The notes beneath the pieces are model-generated. The model was not told the DNA's origin. It saw only the letters and a list, made by a program, of their open reading frames with translations, and ran no database searches. The translations under genes and the position numbers were made by a program. Below, in pieces: positions 1 through 6,371 of a DNA stretch of 10,218 nt (positions within the stretch are counted from its first letter, which is position 1; each line of letters opens with the position of its first letter). The stretch lies in assembly GCA_018710805.1 (NCBI GenBank), contig DVJG01000228.1:1-10218 (forward strand), written 5' to 3'. Source of the stretch: Candidatus Faecousia faecipullorum (GTDB lineage: Bacteria > Bacillota > Clostridia > Oscillospirales > Oscillospiraceae).

Positions 1-252
1 TTTAGACTGTCGAAAAACCCCTGCGGGCTTTTCCGACAAACTTTTGCAGTCTGCTGCGCGCATAATTAGTCCCCCCGAAGGGGGGACTAATTCCACACTT
101 GCAGCCTGAGATGTGTTTTCTGCCAGGTACAGAAGGTGAATTGCTCCGAAGGAGCAAGAGAGGCCACCCTGGGGTGCGCCCCGGCAGAAAACGCATTGAA
201 TTTCATTTGCCGCCCCAGGCGGCAAACTCTGCGAGACTTTTTTGACAAGCTG
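1..252 (-). repeat. Structured intergenic repeat, copy A (possibly continuing left of the window)
   Basis: Read on the minus strand, this stretch aligns along its whole length with 7248-7449 on the plus strand. From the 5' end on the minus strand it contains: a CAGCTTGTC start followed by an A run; a 9-bp hairpin (226-218 with 214-206) around GCCGCC; a 10-bp stem GTTTTCTGCC/GGCAGAAAAC (192-183 with 124-115) enclosing a 58-nt apical region; inside that region a 7-bp hairpin (157-151 with 147-141); a conserved unpaired stretch; a perfect 13-bp hairpin (92-80 with 76-64); and a last hairpin (36-25 with 21-10) with two G-U pairs. The two ends are imperfect inverted repeats of each other (TGTC plus A run). 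No convincing ORF lies in it. It could be a MITE-like element, a REP/BIME-type repeat or a structured RNA; the sequence alone does not decide. It sits just downstream of the terminator-like hairpin of the gene at 314-1606. Confidence 0.75.
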
Positions 253-283
253 AACGGGCGTCTGAAAGCCAAACACCCGTTGT
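251..283 (-). terminator. Hairpin downstream of the methionine gamma-lyase family gene
   Basis: On the minus strand, about 33 nt after the stop codon, AACGGGTGT (281-273) pairs with ACGCCCGTT (261-253) with one G-U pair, and the stem can extend inward by two more pairs. No T tract follows, because the repeat element starts directly after it. It may therefore be a weak or rho-assisted terminator, or one whose T tract was separated from it by the repeat. Confidence 0.4.
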
Positions 284-313
284 CATTTTCAGCAGCTCCT
301 TATATGGAAGCCT

Positions 314-1606
314 TTATTGGATGTGCAGTTCCACAAGCCCTGCATCCACCATTTTTTGCAGGCTCAGCAGAATTCCAAGCTTTGCATGGTTCCAGGTCAG
401 GCCGCCTTGGAAGTACACGGCATAGGGCGGGCGGATGGGTCCGTCAGCAGAAAGTTCAATGGAGCTGCCCTGGACAAAGGCCCCTGCGGCCATAATGACC
501 TTGTCTTCGTAGCCCGGCATATCGGAAGGATAGGGGGTTGCGAAGGAGTCCACAGGCGCCGCCGCCTGGATGCCCTTGCAAAAGGCCACCATGCCCGCTT
601 CGCTGCCCAATTCCACGGCCTGGATGATGTCGTGGCGCACTTCGTCGGCACCGGGCACGCAGCGGAAGCCCAGAGGCTCATAGAGGTTCGCGGCGAATAC
701 AGCACCCTTTTCGGCGCCCGCCACCACGGTGGGGGCCAGGAAGAAGCCCTGATACAGCGCCGGCATCAGTCCCAGGTTGGCACCCACCTCCTGGCCGAGG
801 CCAGGCGCAGAGAGCCGATAGGCGCAGCGGTCCACGCATTCCTTTGTGCCCACAATGTAGCCGCCAATGGGAGCCAGGCCGCCGCCGGGGTTCTTGATGA
901 GAGAGCCCACCGTCATGTCAGCACCCACGTCGGAGGGTTCGATTTCCTCCACAAACTCGCCGTAGCAGTTGTCCACCATCACCTTTACGTCGGGCTTGAT
1001 ACGTTTGCAGAAAGCAATGAGCTCTCCGATCTGACGCACCGAAAAAGTGGGCCGTGTTGCGTAGCCCTTGGAGCGCTGGATGGTAATGAGTTTCGTCTTG
1101 GGGTTAATGGCATTTTGGATGCCTGCATAGTCAAAGCTTCCGTCGGGCAGCAGGTCAACCTGACGGTACTTAACGCCATACTCTGCCAGAGAGCAGGGGC
1201 TTTTCCGGATGCCGATGACCTCCTGGAGGGTGTCGTAGGGCAGTCCCACGGGAGACAGCAGCTCGTCGCCGGGAAGCAGGTTGGCACTGAGGGCCACGGT
1301 CAGGGCGTGGGTTCCGCAGGTGATTTGAGGCCGGACCAGAGCGGCTTCCGTGTGGAACACGTCGGCATAGACGCGCTCCAGATTGTCCCGGCCCAGGTCG
1401 TCATAGCCGTAGCCCGTTGTGGCGGCGAAGCAGGCCGCACTGACCCGGTTCTTCTGCATGGCCCGGACAACCTTGGCCTGGTTGTATTCGGCAATTTTGT
1501 CAATGGCGTCAAAACGGCTCCGGAGTTTTTCCAGGGCCTGTTCGCCATAGGTATAGACAGCGGGGGATACCCCCATGGTTTCGTAGAGTTCCAGCAAGGC
1601 TTCCAT
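314..1606 (-). CDS. Methionine gamma-lyase family protein (PLP-dependent, 'aluminum resistance protein'/YnbB type)
   Basis: This is a 430-residue cytosolic protein of the Cys/Met-metabolism PLP enzyme fold, in the subfamily annotated as methionine gamma-lyase family or aluminum resistance protein (YnbB of Bacillus). The PLP-binding residues are readable: the substrate/cofactor loop around TCGTHA (97-102), the cofactor aspartate in MVDNCYGEF (D212), and the Schiff-base lysine in GSLIKNPGGG (K238). Length is typical for the family. By family it would perform a beta- or gamma-elimination on a sulfur amino acid, but true substrates are poorly known, so methionine lyase activity is inference. The ATG at 1606 is supported by GAGGA at 1613-1617, six bases upstream, and by a good promoter at 1641-1668. 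Its upstream neighbour on the same strand is the YugP-type protease, with no terminator between them. A 436-codon open frame on the opposite strand is a shadow. Confidence 0.9.
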   Translation of the reverse strand: MEALLELYETMGVSPAVYTYGEQALEKLRSRFDAIDKIAEYNQAKVVRAMQKNRVSAACFAATTGYGYDDLGRDNLERVYADVFHTEAALVRPQITCGTHALTVALSANLLPGDELLSPVGLPYDTLQEVIGIRKSPCSLAEYGVKYRQVDLLPDGSFDYAGIQNAINPKTKLITIQRSKGYATRPTFSVRQIGELIAFCKRIKPDVKVMVDNCYGEFVEEIEPSDVGADMTVGSLIKNPGGGLAPIGGYIVGTKECVDRCAYRLSAPGLGQEVGANLGLMPALYQGFFLAPTVVAGAEKGAVFAANLYEPLGFRCVPGADEVRHDIIQAVELGSEAGMVAFCKGIQAAAPVDSFATPYPSDMPGYEDKVIMAAGAFVQGSSIELSADGPIRPPYAVYFQGGLTWNHAKLGILLSLQKMVDAGLVELHIQ

Positions 1607-1640
1607 GATTCATCCTCGAATTTCTAATGATTTCCATGGA

Positions 1641-1668
1641 ATTATAGCAAATCCGGCAGAAAAGTCAA
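1641..1668 (-). promoter_or_regulatory. Sigma-A promoter of the methionine gamma-lyase family gene
   Basis: On the minus strand, TTGACT (1668-1663) and TATAAT (1646-1641) are separated by 16 bp, and a TGC just before the -10 makes it an extended -10. Transcription should start near 1634, giving a leader of about 28 nt. The -35 lies only 13 bp past the stop codon of the upstream protease gene. Confidence 0.8.
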
Positions 1669-1681
1669 TAGGACCGCCATT

Positions 1682-2395
1682 TTAATCTCTGCTTCTCCGA
1701 CCGCCGAAAATCATCAGAAGCCGCAGCAGCTGGGCCAGGGCCACGGCGGTGGCAGCCACGTAGGTCATGGCAGCAGCGGTGAGGGTCTTCCGGGCGCCGC
1801 GGTACTCTTCCTCCGTCAGCAGTTCATTGCTCTCAATGGCCTGCAAGGCACGGCGGCTGGCGTTGAACTCTACAGGAAGCGTCACCAGCTGGAACAGGAC
1901 GGACAGACCAAAGCAGGCGATACCCAGATACACCATGGTGTCTCCAAAGTAGCTTCCGGCGGAGAACAGCAGGCCAAGCAGAATCAGAGGCATGGCGAGC
2001 CGGGAGCCAAAATTCGTCACAGGGATAATGGCAGCCCGTAATTTGATGGGCGCGTAGCCTTTGGCGTACTGCACCGCGTGCCCCGCTTCGTGGCAGGCAA
2101 CACCGATGGCGGCAATGGAAGTGCTCCCGAATACGTCGTCGGACAGGCGAATCACGTTGCTCCTGGGGTCATAGTGGTCCGTGAGGTTCCCCGACACCCG
2201 TTCAAAACGGACTCCGGAGACGCCATTGGCCGAGAGCACCCGTTGGGCAGCCTCGGCGCCTGTGAGATGCCGCCTGGAAAGCTCCTTCGAGTAGCGCTTA
2301 AAGGTGGAATTGACGTTGGCACTGGCCGCCATGGCCAAGATCACGCAGGGAAGTACCAGGGCCACATAGGTCCAGTCGAAACCGTAGTAAAACAT
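1682..2395 (-). CDS. YugP-type membrane zinc metallopeptidase
   Basis: This 237-residue integral membrane protein belongs to the YugP family of putative neutral zinc metallopeptidases. An N-terminal membrane segment (about 8-26) precedes a cytosolic region, then the HExxH zinc motif CHEAGHAVQYAKGY, with H102 and H106 as ligands and E103 as catalytic base. Hydrophobic segments follow at about 133-165 and 207-230. E175 in LPVEFNASRRAL is the likely third zinc ligand, placed by comparison with the family. Family members have no well-defined substrate, so the physiological role is unknown. The ATG at 2395 has a perfect AAGGAGG (2409-2403) seven bases upstream and a TTGCCA-17-TATAAT promoter. The gene is divergent from the AI-2E family transporter gene. 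No hairpin follows its stop, so transcription could continue into the PLP enzyme gene 75 bp downstream. Confidence 0.9.
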   Translation of the reverse strand: MFYYGFDWTYVALVLPCVILAMAASANVNSTFKRYSKELSRRHLTGAEAAQRVLSANGVSGVRFERVSGNLTDHYDPRSNVIRLSDDVFGSTSIAAIGVACHEAGHAVQYAKGYAPIKLRAAIIPVTNFGSRLAMPLILLGLLFSAGSYFGDTMVYLGIACFGLSVLFQLVTLPVEFNASRRALQAIESNELLTEEEYRGARKTLTAAAMTYVAATAVALAQLLRLLMIFGGRRSRD

Positions 2396-2423
2396 GACAT
2401 TTCCTCCTTAAGGAATTTTTCTT

Positions 2424-2452
2424 ATTATATCCAATTGAAACGACCCTGGCAA
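2424..2452 (-). promoter_or_regulatory. Sigma-A promoter of the YugP-type protease gene
   Basis: On the minus strand, TTGCCA (2452-2447) and a perfect TATAAT (2429-2424) are 17 bp apart. The predicted start is near 2417, giving a leader of roughly 20-25 nt that contains the AAGGAGG site. It faces away from the promoter at 2562-2570. Confidence 0.8.
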
Positions 2453-2561
2453 GAGGAGAGACGTAAACTTTTTGTAATATCGCCTGCGGGGCGGCGCTGT
2501 CCCTTCCCTGCAGCAAAACAGCAAATGTTCACAATTTGTTCAAACTGCCGAACTCCAATCC

Positions 2562-2570
2562 TGATATACT
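2562..2570 (+). promoter_or_regulatory. Extended -10 promoter of the AI-2E family transporter gene
   Basis: TGATATACT at 2562-2570 fits the extended -10 pattern TGnTATAAT with one mismatch. No good -35 is found at 16-18 bp; TTGTTC at 2536-2541 is 23 bp away and too far. A start near 2577 would leave about 25 nt before the ATG at 2602, and would place the upstream in-frame TTG at 2536 outside the transcript. Confidence 0.55.
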
Positions 2571-2601
2571 GAATCTATCGAAAGCAGAGAGGGATGATGG
2601 G

Positions 2602-3804
2602 ATGCAGGACCCCTATAAACGACGGTATTTATACCTGATGCTCGCCATCTTCGGCGGAATCAGCCTGAGTATTCTGGTATTTTTCTTTGTGTATCGTTTC
2701 CAAGGCGTAGGCGATGCAGTGAACACCCTGGGAGAGCTTTTGGCCCCCTTTGTCTATGGCGGCGTTTTTGCCTACCTGCTGCGGCCCATGTGCAATGTCT
2801 ATGAGTACCAGTTCACCCGCTGGCTTCCCAATCGGGGAAAGAAATTTGCGAAGCCCCTGTCCGTGGGACTGAGTCTGCTGACAGGCATTCTCATAATCTA
2901 CACCCTCATTATTATGATCGCCCCTCAGCTCATTTCCAGCATCGTGACCCTTTGGAACGGTATCCCGGATCAAATCAATCAGTTCCTTGCCTGGGCACAG
3001 AAAACCTTCGGTGAAAACCCCATGCTGGCAAATCTTATCAACAATCTCTCCAATTCCTTCTACACCCAGATGGAAACCTGGACCCAGGACTTTATCCAGC
3101 CCTACATTTCCAGCGTCATGAGCATCGTCTCCGGCGTGAGCACCAGCGTGGTGAAGCTCCTGCGGACGGTGTATAATCTGCTGATCGGTCTGATTGTCGC
3201 CTGTTATCTCCTGTCCAGCCGGAAGCGGTTTGCCCGGCAAAGCGTTCTGATCATTCGCAGTGCTCTGAAGCCCCGGTGGGCCGATATGCTTCTGGCGGAA
3301 GTCAAATTCGTGGACAAGATGTTCGGCGGTTTTATTGACGGCAAGCTCCTGGATTCCGCCATTATCGGCGTCCTCTGCTATATCGGATGCGTGCTTTTGC
3401 GCTTCCCCAACGCCCTGCTGGTCTCCGCCATTGTGGGCATCACCAACGTCATTCCCTTCTTCGGTCCCTTCATCGGCGCAATTCCGTCAACTCTGCTGAT
3501 CTTAATGGAAAGCCCCATGAAAGCGCTGTGGTTTGTGATTTTTGTGCTGGCTCTGCAGCAGCTGGACGGCAACGTCATCGGCCCCAAAATTCTGGGGGAC
3601 CGCACAGGCCTGAGCAGTTTCTGGGTTCTCTTCGCCATTGTCCTCTTCGGCGGTCTGTGGGGCATTGTGGGCATGGTTATCTGCGTGCCTGTGTTTGCAG
3701 TCATTTACGATATTGTCAAAAAACTGGTCCGCCGGGGCCTGCGGAAGCAGGAACAGTGGGAGCTCTGGGAGCAGTATAAAGCAGATTTCCCGGATGAAAA
3801 CTGA
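2602..3804 (+). CDS. AI-2E/PerM-family transporter-like membrane protein
   Basis: This 400-residue polytopic membrane protein belongs to the AI-2E transporter family (PerM/TqsA/YtvI-like). Hydrophobic segments fall near residues 9-32, 45-60, 88-112, 186-204, 252-266, 271-302, 307-322 and 338-370. A long amphipathic, probably extracytosolic stretch at 115-185 separates the N-terminal pairs from the core. The family signatures are clear: TNVIPFFGPFIGAIP (281-295) and QQLDGNVIGPKILGDRTGL (319-337), followed by the glycine-rich pair of helices. The C-terminal tail is charged and cytosolic. Members of this family include AI-2 exporters, Na+/H+ antiporters and permeases of unknown substrate, so a quorum-sensing role should not be assumed. 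I chose the ATG at 2602 because AGAGAGGG (2586-2593) lies eight bases upstream and the -10 box sits at 2565-2570; the longer frame starting at TTG 2536 has neither. Confidence 0.9.
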   Translation: MQDPYKRRYLYLMLAIFGGISLSILVFFFVYRFQGVGDAVNTLGELLAPFVYGGVFAYLLRPMCNVYEYQFTRWLPNRGKKFAKPLSVGLSLLTGILIIYTLIIMIAPQLISSIVTLWNGIPDQINQFLAWAQKTFGENPMLANLINNLSNSFYTQMETWTQDFIQPYISSVMSIVSGVSTSVVKLLRTVYNLLIGLIVACYLLSSRKRFARQSVLIIRSALKPRWADMLLAEVKFVDKMFGGFIDGKLLDSAIIGVLCYIGCVLLRFPNALLVSAIVGITNVIPFFGPFIGAIPSTLLILMESPMKALWFVIFVLALQQLDGNVIGPKILGDRTGLSSFWVLFAIVLFGGLWGIVGMVICVPVFAVIYDIVKKLVRRGLRKQEQWELWEQYKADFPDEN

Positions 3805-3809
3805 ACGCA

Positions 3810-3836
3810 AAAGCCTTCCCTATCCGGGAAGGCTTT
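3810..3836 (+). terminator. Hairpin between the transporter and acetyltransferase genes
   Basis: AAAGCCTTCCC (3810-3820) pairs perfectly with GGGAAGGCTTT (3826-3836) around a five-base loop, six bases after the transporter stop codon. Only three T close the stem and TATAC follows, so it is a weak intrinsic terminator or attenuator. Partial readthrough would supply the acetyltransferase gene, for which I see no separate promoter. Confidence 0.55.
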
Positions 3837-3854
3837 ATACAAAAGGGAGATAAA

Positions 3855-4310
3855 ATGGAAATCAGAATTGAACCATACACAAAAGAGCGGATTGCCGACT
3901 GCATTGCCTTTGAGCTGGCCCTGCGGGAGCAGGAGAATTCCTGGGGCTGGGAAATCGACGAAGCCTATGAGAAGGCCGTGGAAAACAGCTTTTCGGACCC
4001 TGGGTTTGTAAATGCCGTTTCCTTTTTGGCCTATGTGGATTCCCGGGTTGTGGGTCGTATCGATGCCTCCATTCTGCCCAGCCACTTTGACGGCAGCAAA
4101 AAAGCCTATCTGGACTGGATTTGCGTGCTGCAAAGCCATCGGCATCACGGCGTTGCCCAGGCGCTGATGCAGCATCTGAGAAGGTATCTGAAAGAACTTG
4201 ACATAAATACCCTGGTTGGGCTCATTGCCAGCAATGAGGAGGCTCAGCGATTTTATCGCGCGCTTCCAAACGCCAAAATCAGGGACGAGGGAATTTGGAT
4301 TGATCTCTAA
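3855..4310 (+). CDS. GNAT family N-acetyltransferase
   Basis: This 151-residue cytosolic protein is of the length expected for a single GNAT domain, which transfers an acetyl group from acetyl-CoA to an amine. The acetyl-CoA pyrophosphate loop is motif A, LDWICVLQSHRHHGVAQALM (86-105), with the R-x-x-G-x-A pattern at R96-G99-A101. Motif B is SNEEAQRFYRALP (126-138), where N127 and Y134 occupy the usual positions. The N-terminal half, with E20, E26 and the WGWE segment (30-33), would form the acceptor site, but the substrate cannot be predicted. AGGGAG at 3844-3849 precedes the ATG by five bases. The gene lies 50 bp after the transporter gene and is probably read from its promoter through the weak hairpin. 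A strong terminator at 4393-4425 ends this transcript. Confidence 0.88.
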   Translation: MEIRIEPYTKERIADCIAFELALREQENSWGWEIDEAYEKAVENSFSDPGFVNAVSFLAYVDSRVVGRIDASILPSHFDGSKKAYLDWICVLQSHRHHGVAQALMQHLRRYLKELDINTLVGLIASNEEAQRFYRALPNAKIRDEGIWIDL

Positions 4311-4392
4311 GAAAGGGACTTCCCGGTTTGGAAACCTTAGGCCATCGATAGATCTCAATCCCCTGATTCGTAATATAGACTGGTTCCATTAT

Positions 4393-4425
4393 TAAGGGAG
4401 GGGCTTGCCCCTCCCTTACTTTTTC
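4393..4425 (+). terminator. Strong intrinsic terminator after the acetyltransferase gene
   Basis: TAAGGGAGGGGC (4393-4404) is perfectly complementary to GCCCCTCCCTTA (4407-4418), giving an 11-12 bp stem followed by CTTTTTC. It separates the acetyltransferase transcript from the sigma factor operon. The 82 bases between the acetyltransferase stop and this stem (4311-4392) hold no gene or clear signal. Confidence 0.85.
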
Positions 4426-4444
4426 AAAAATTTATCTAAAATTT

Positions 4445-4472
4445 GTTGCACGGAGAGATTTTCTGCGTCTTA
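4445..4472 (+). promoter_or_regulatory. Probable ECF-type promoter of the sigma factor operon
   Basis: GTTGCAC (4445-4451) and CGTCTTA (4466-4472) are separated by 14 bases. They resemble the -35 (TGCAAC/GAAC-like) and -10 (CGTC-like) elements used by many alternative sigma factors, and fit a sigma-A consensus poorly; the best sigma-A reading is TTGCAC with TTATAG at 18 bp. Position just after a terminator and just before the sigma gene suggests autoregulation. This is inference from motif shape and context. Confidence 0.5.
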
Positions 4473-4515
4473 TAGGGTAGAAGGACCTTCAAGAAACAAC
4501 AGAGGGGGAACACAT

Positions 4516-5075
4516 ATGGACGATCAAAAAATTCTGGCACTGTATTTTTCCCGGGATGAGCAGGCGGTGTTAGAGACGGCCCGGAAATACGGAAGCTACT
4601 GCTATTCCATCGCTGACAACATTCTGCACAGTGCTCAGGATGCCGAGGAGACGGTGAACGACACCTATTTGCAAACCTGGAACGCCATTCCCCCAAGCAT
4701 CCGGATGTTTTCAAATTATTCCTTGCCAAAATTACCCGGAATCTTGCCTTCAGCCGCTGGCGAAAAGAATGCGCCGGAAAACGTGGCGGCGGAGAAATGG
4801 ACCTTGTGTTGGAGGAGCTCAGCGAGTGTCTGGCCTCCCCCGGTGCTGTAGACGATGGTCTCAGCGTCAAAGAGCTGGAAATGACCATCCGCGCTTTTCT
4901 CTCAGAGCTTCCCCAAAAGGAGCGGAATCTCTTCCTGCGCCGTTACTTCTATGTAGAGGACTGTGAAAAAATTGCCGCCCGCTATGGCATGAAACGCGGC
5001 ACTGTCAGCAGTACCCTGTTCAGGACCCGGGAAAAACTCAGAAATCATCTCAAGAAGGAGGGTTACGCCCTATGA
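4516..5075 (+). pseudogene. Sigma-70 family (ECF-like) RNA polymerase sigma factor, frameshifted
   Basis: Two overlapping frames together make one small sigma factor. Frame one, from ATG 4516, encodes region 2 (residues 1-60, with DAEETVNDTYLQTWNAIPP, the core-binding/-10 helix region) and then degenerates to a stop at 4849-4851. The second frame, from 4695 to 5075, continues with KHPDVFKLFLAKITRNLAFS, a KRGGGE linker and region 4 (ELPQKERNLFLRRYF, then the helix-turn-helix IAARYGMKRGTVSSTLFRTREKL). Adding one C to the five-C run at 4690-4694 restores a continuous 186-residue protein of normal family length. This is therefore a single-base deletion, a sequencing or assembly slip, or less likely a programmed frameshift. 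AGAGGGGG (4501-4508) lies seven bases before ATG 4516, and the in-frame ATG at 4405 lies inside the terminator and is not used. The region-4 piece alone could start at ATG 4797 (92 residues), but its GGAG is only two bases away. The stop overlaps the next start as ATGA. Confidence 0.8.
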
Positions 5076-6313
5076 AAGCAGAGGACCTGTTTCTGGCCAT
5101 CGGCCAGGCGGAAGACCGCCACCTGGCCCAAAGCGAGTTGGAGTCTGTGAGACCCTCCAATAAGAAGGAGGAACCTACCTTGAAACCCCATAAGACATTT
5201 GCCCGTATCGTAAGAAATATTCTGGTAGCGGCGTTGCTCCTGTCCCTTCTCACCATGACTGCCTACGCCATTGGCGGCTATATTCTCTTCGACAGCCCTC
5301 AGGACATGATGGATCATCTCTTTGGTAATAAGACGGGATACGATCACAGCGAAGGAAGCATCACTCCCTTCGAAGACGGCGTCAACATTATTGTGGAGCC
5401 CACCTTCGACCGTGTCCCCGCAAACCAGAATGTGGTGGAAGAAGTAGCGCCCCACGTGTCCGCCGTGGGCCAGTCCATCACCTGGAAAGGTTATACCCTC
5501 ACTGTGGACGCTAATCTCTACGACAGCGCTACCCAGAGCGGTGTGCTGACCCTTATTTTGGAAAACCCGAATGGCATTCCCAAATACGAAGTGTTCAATA
5601 ACGGTGAAGTCACCTTCCCTGGAGGAGAGCTGATTCAATCCTCCCAGTATTACAAAAACTACATCATCCAAGAGAACTGTACTCCCACAAAGCTAACCAT
5701 CGCCCACTACTATCGGTATTTCGAGACCAAACAGCTGATAAATGAGAACCCGGATTTGCCGGAAAGTGGTCACCTTCCCAAAGTCAAAGACCCGTCAGTG
5801 GATTTGACATTCACCCTCTGGGCCTCGGTGACCCTCCAGGAATCCGATGCTTTGCTGGCGCAAGCCACCACAGAAGAAGAGCGGCAGGCCATTATGAACT
5901 CCTGGGAGTGCCCGGAGAAGATTCACATTTCCCTGAATGGAGAGGAAAATCTGCCCCACGTGAGCGCCTATGACGGTGCCGTCCGAATTTCTCCCATTGC
6001 CATCTGCGTGGATTATACGGATATGCCCTTTACCGCCGATATAGAGGAGCTTACCATTGGCTACAAGGATGGCAGTTCGTATGCCGTAAGAGGGAAGGAC
6101 TATTTGGAGAATTTCCTCTATGCCGTGGAGACATCTAAACTGGACCCCCACAAGCCAATGATCAAGGCAGCCTATGAAGATGGTCAGTCTTATGATCAGT
6201 ACAATTTCTTGCTTGATTTTCACGAAACCACCTTTATGTTCAACCGTATGGTTGATGTGGACCAGGTGAAATCCGTGACCATCAACGGCACGGAGATCCC
6301 CCTGGACCCATAA
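5072..6313 (+). CDS. Single-pass membrane protein, probable anti-sigma partner (DUF4179-like ectodomain)
   Basis: This is a 413-residue protein. A cytosolic N-terminus (1-48, starting MKAEDLFLAIGQAEDRHLAQ) is followed by one membrane helix (about 49-70) and a large extracytoplasmic part. The ectodomain has a beta-rich segment ITWKGYTLTVDANLYDS (about 134-150), like the immunoglobulin-type domains of DUF4179 proteins, and ends with VKSVTINGTEIPLDP. The short acidic N-terminus would be the part able to hold a sigma factor; the family call and the anti-sigma role rest on this architecture and on the overlap with the sigma gene (ATGA at 5072-5075), which implies translational coupling. GAAGGAGG just upstream (5053-5060) is the ribosome binding site, within the sigma coding sequence. 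The zinc-binding HxxxCxxC of classical ZAS anti-sigma factors is absent. What the ectodomain senses is unknown. The partner sigma gene is frameshifted here while this gene is intact. Confidence 0.8.
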   Translation: MKAEDLFLAIGQAEDRHLAQSELESVRPSNKKEEPTLKPHKTFARIVRNILVAALLLSLLTMTAYAIGGYILFDSPQDMMDHLFGNKTGYDHSEGSITPFEDGVNIIVEPTFDRVPANQNVVEEVAPHVSAVGQSITWKGYTLTVDANLYDSATQSGVLTLILENPNGIPKYEVFNNGEVTFPGGELIQSSQYYKNYIIQENCTPTKLTIAHYYRYFETKQLINENPDLPESGHLPKVKDPSVDLTFTLWASVTLQESDALLAQATTEEERQAIMNSWECPEKIHISLNGEENLPHVSAYDGAVRISPIAICVDYTDMPFTADIEELTIGYKDGSSYAVRGKDYLENFLYAVETSKLDPHKPMIKAAYEDGQSYDQYNFLLDFHETTFMFNRMVDVDQVKSVTINGTEIPLDP

Positions 6314-6332
6314 TTCCTTCCCATAAATCCGC

Positions 6333-6370
6333 AAGGGGAGAGGTTCATCACCTCTCCCCTTCTGATTTTT
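6333..6370 (+). terminator. Terminator of the sigma/anti-sigma operon
   Basis: AAGGGGAGAGGT (6333-6344) pairs perfectly with ACCTCTCCCCTT (6350-6361) around a five-base loop. CTGATTTTT follows, so the T tract is offset by four bases. The stem lies between convergent genes and might also stop minus-strand transcripts of the phosphorylase gene, though that side has no T tract. Confidence 0.8.
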
Positions 6371-6371
6371 G

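Noticed and set aside
1..252. Insertion sequence remnant with a transposase gene
   Set aside because: Both element copies are about 200-250 bases and contain no transposase reading frame; only a non-autonomous element remains possible.
136..495. 119-codon open frame on the plus strand
   Set aside because: It runs from inside repeat copy A into the antisense of the PLP enzyme gene and has no coding features.
317..1627. 436-codon open frame on the plus strand
   Set aside because: It is antisense to the methionine gamma-lyase family gene, has no ribosome binding site, and its translation has no recognisable domain; the opposite strand has clear PLP motifs.
2536..2601. Upstream TTG start for the AI-2E family protein
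   Set aside because: It lies upstream of the likely -10 box and has no ribosome binding site, whereas ATG 2602 has AGAGAGGG at proper spacing and gives a normal N-terminus.
3705..4358. 217-codon open frame on the minus strand
   Set aside because: It is antisense to the transporter end and the whole acetyltransferase gene, whose GNAT motifs are clear on the plus strand.
4405..4515. Extended N-terminus of the sigma factor from ATG 4405
   Set aside because: The start lies in the loop of an intrinsic terminator and upstream of the promoter; ATG 4516 has a strong ribosome binding site and matches the family's start.
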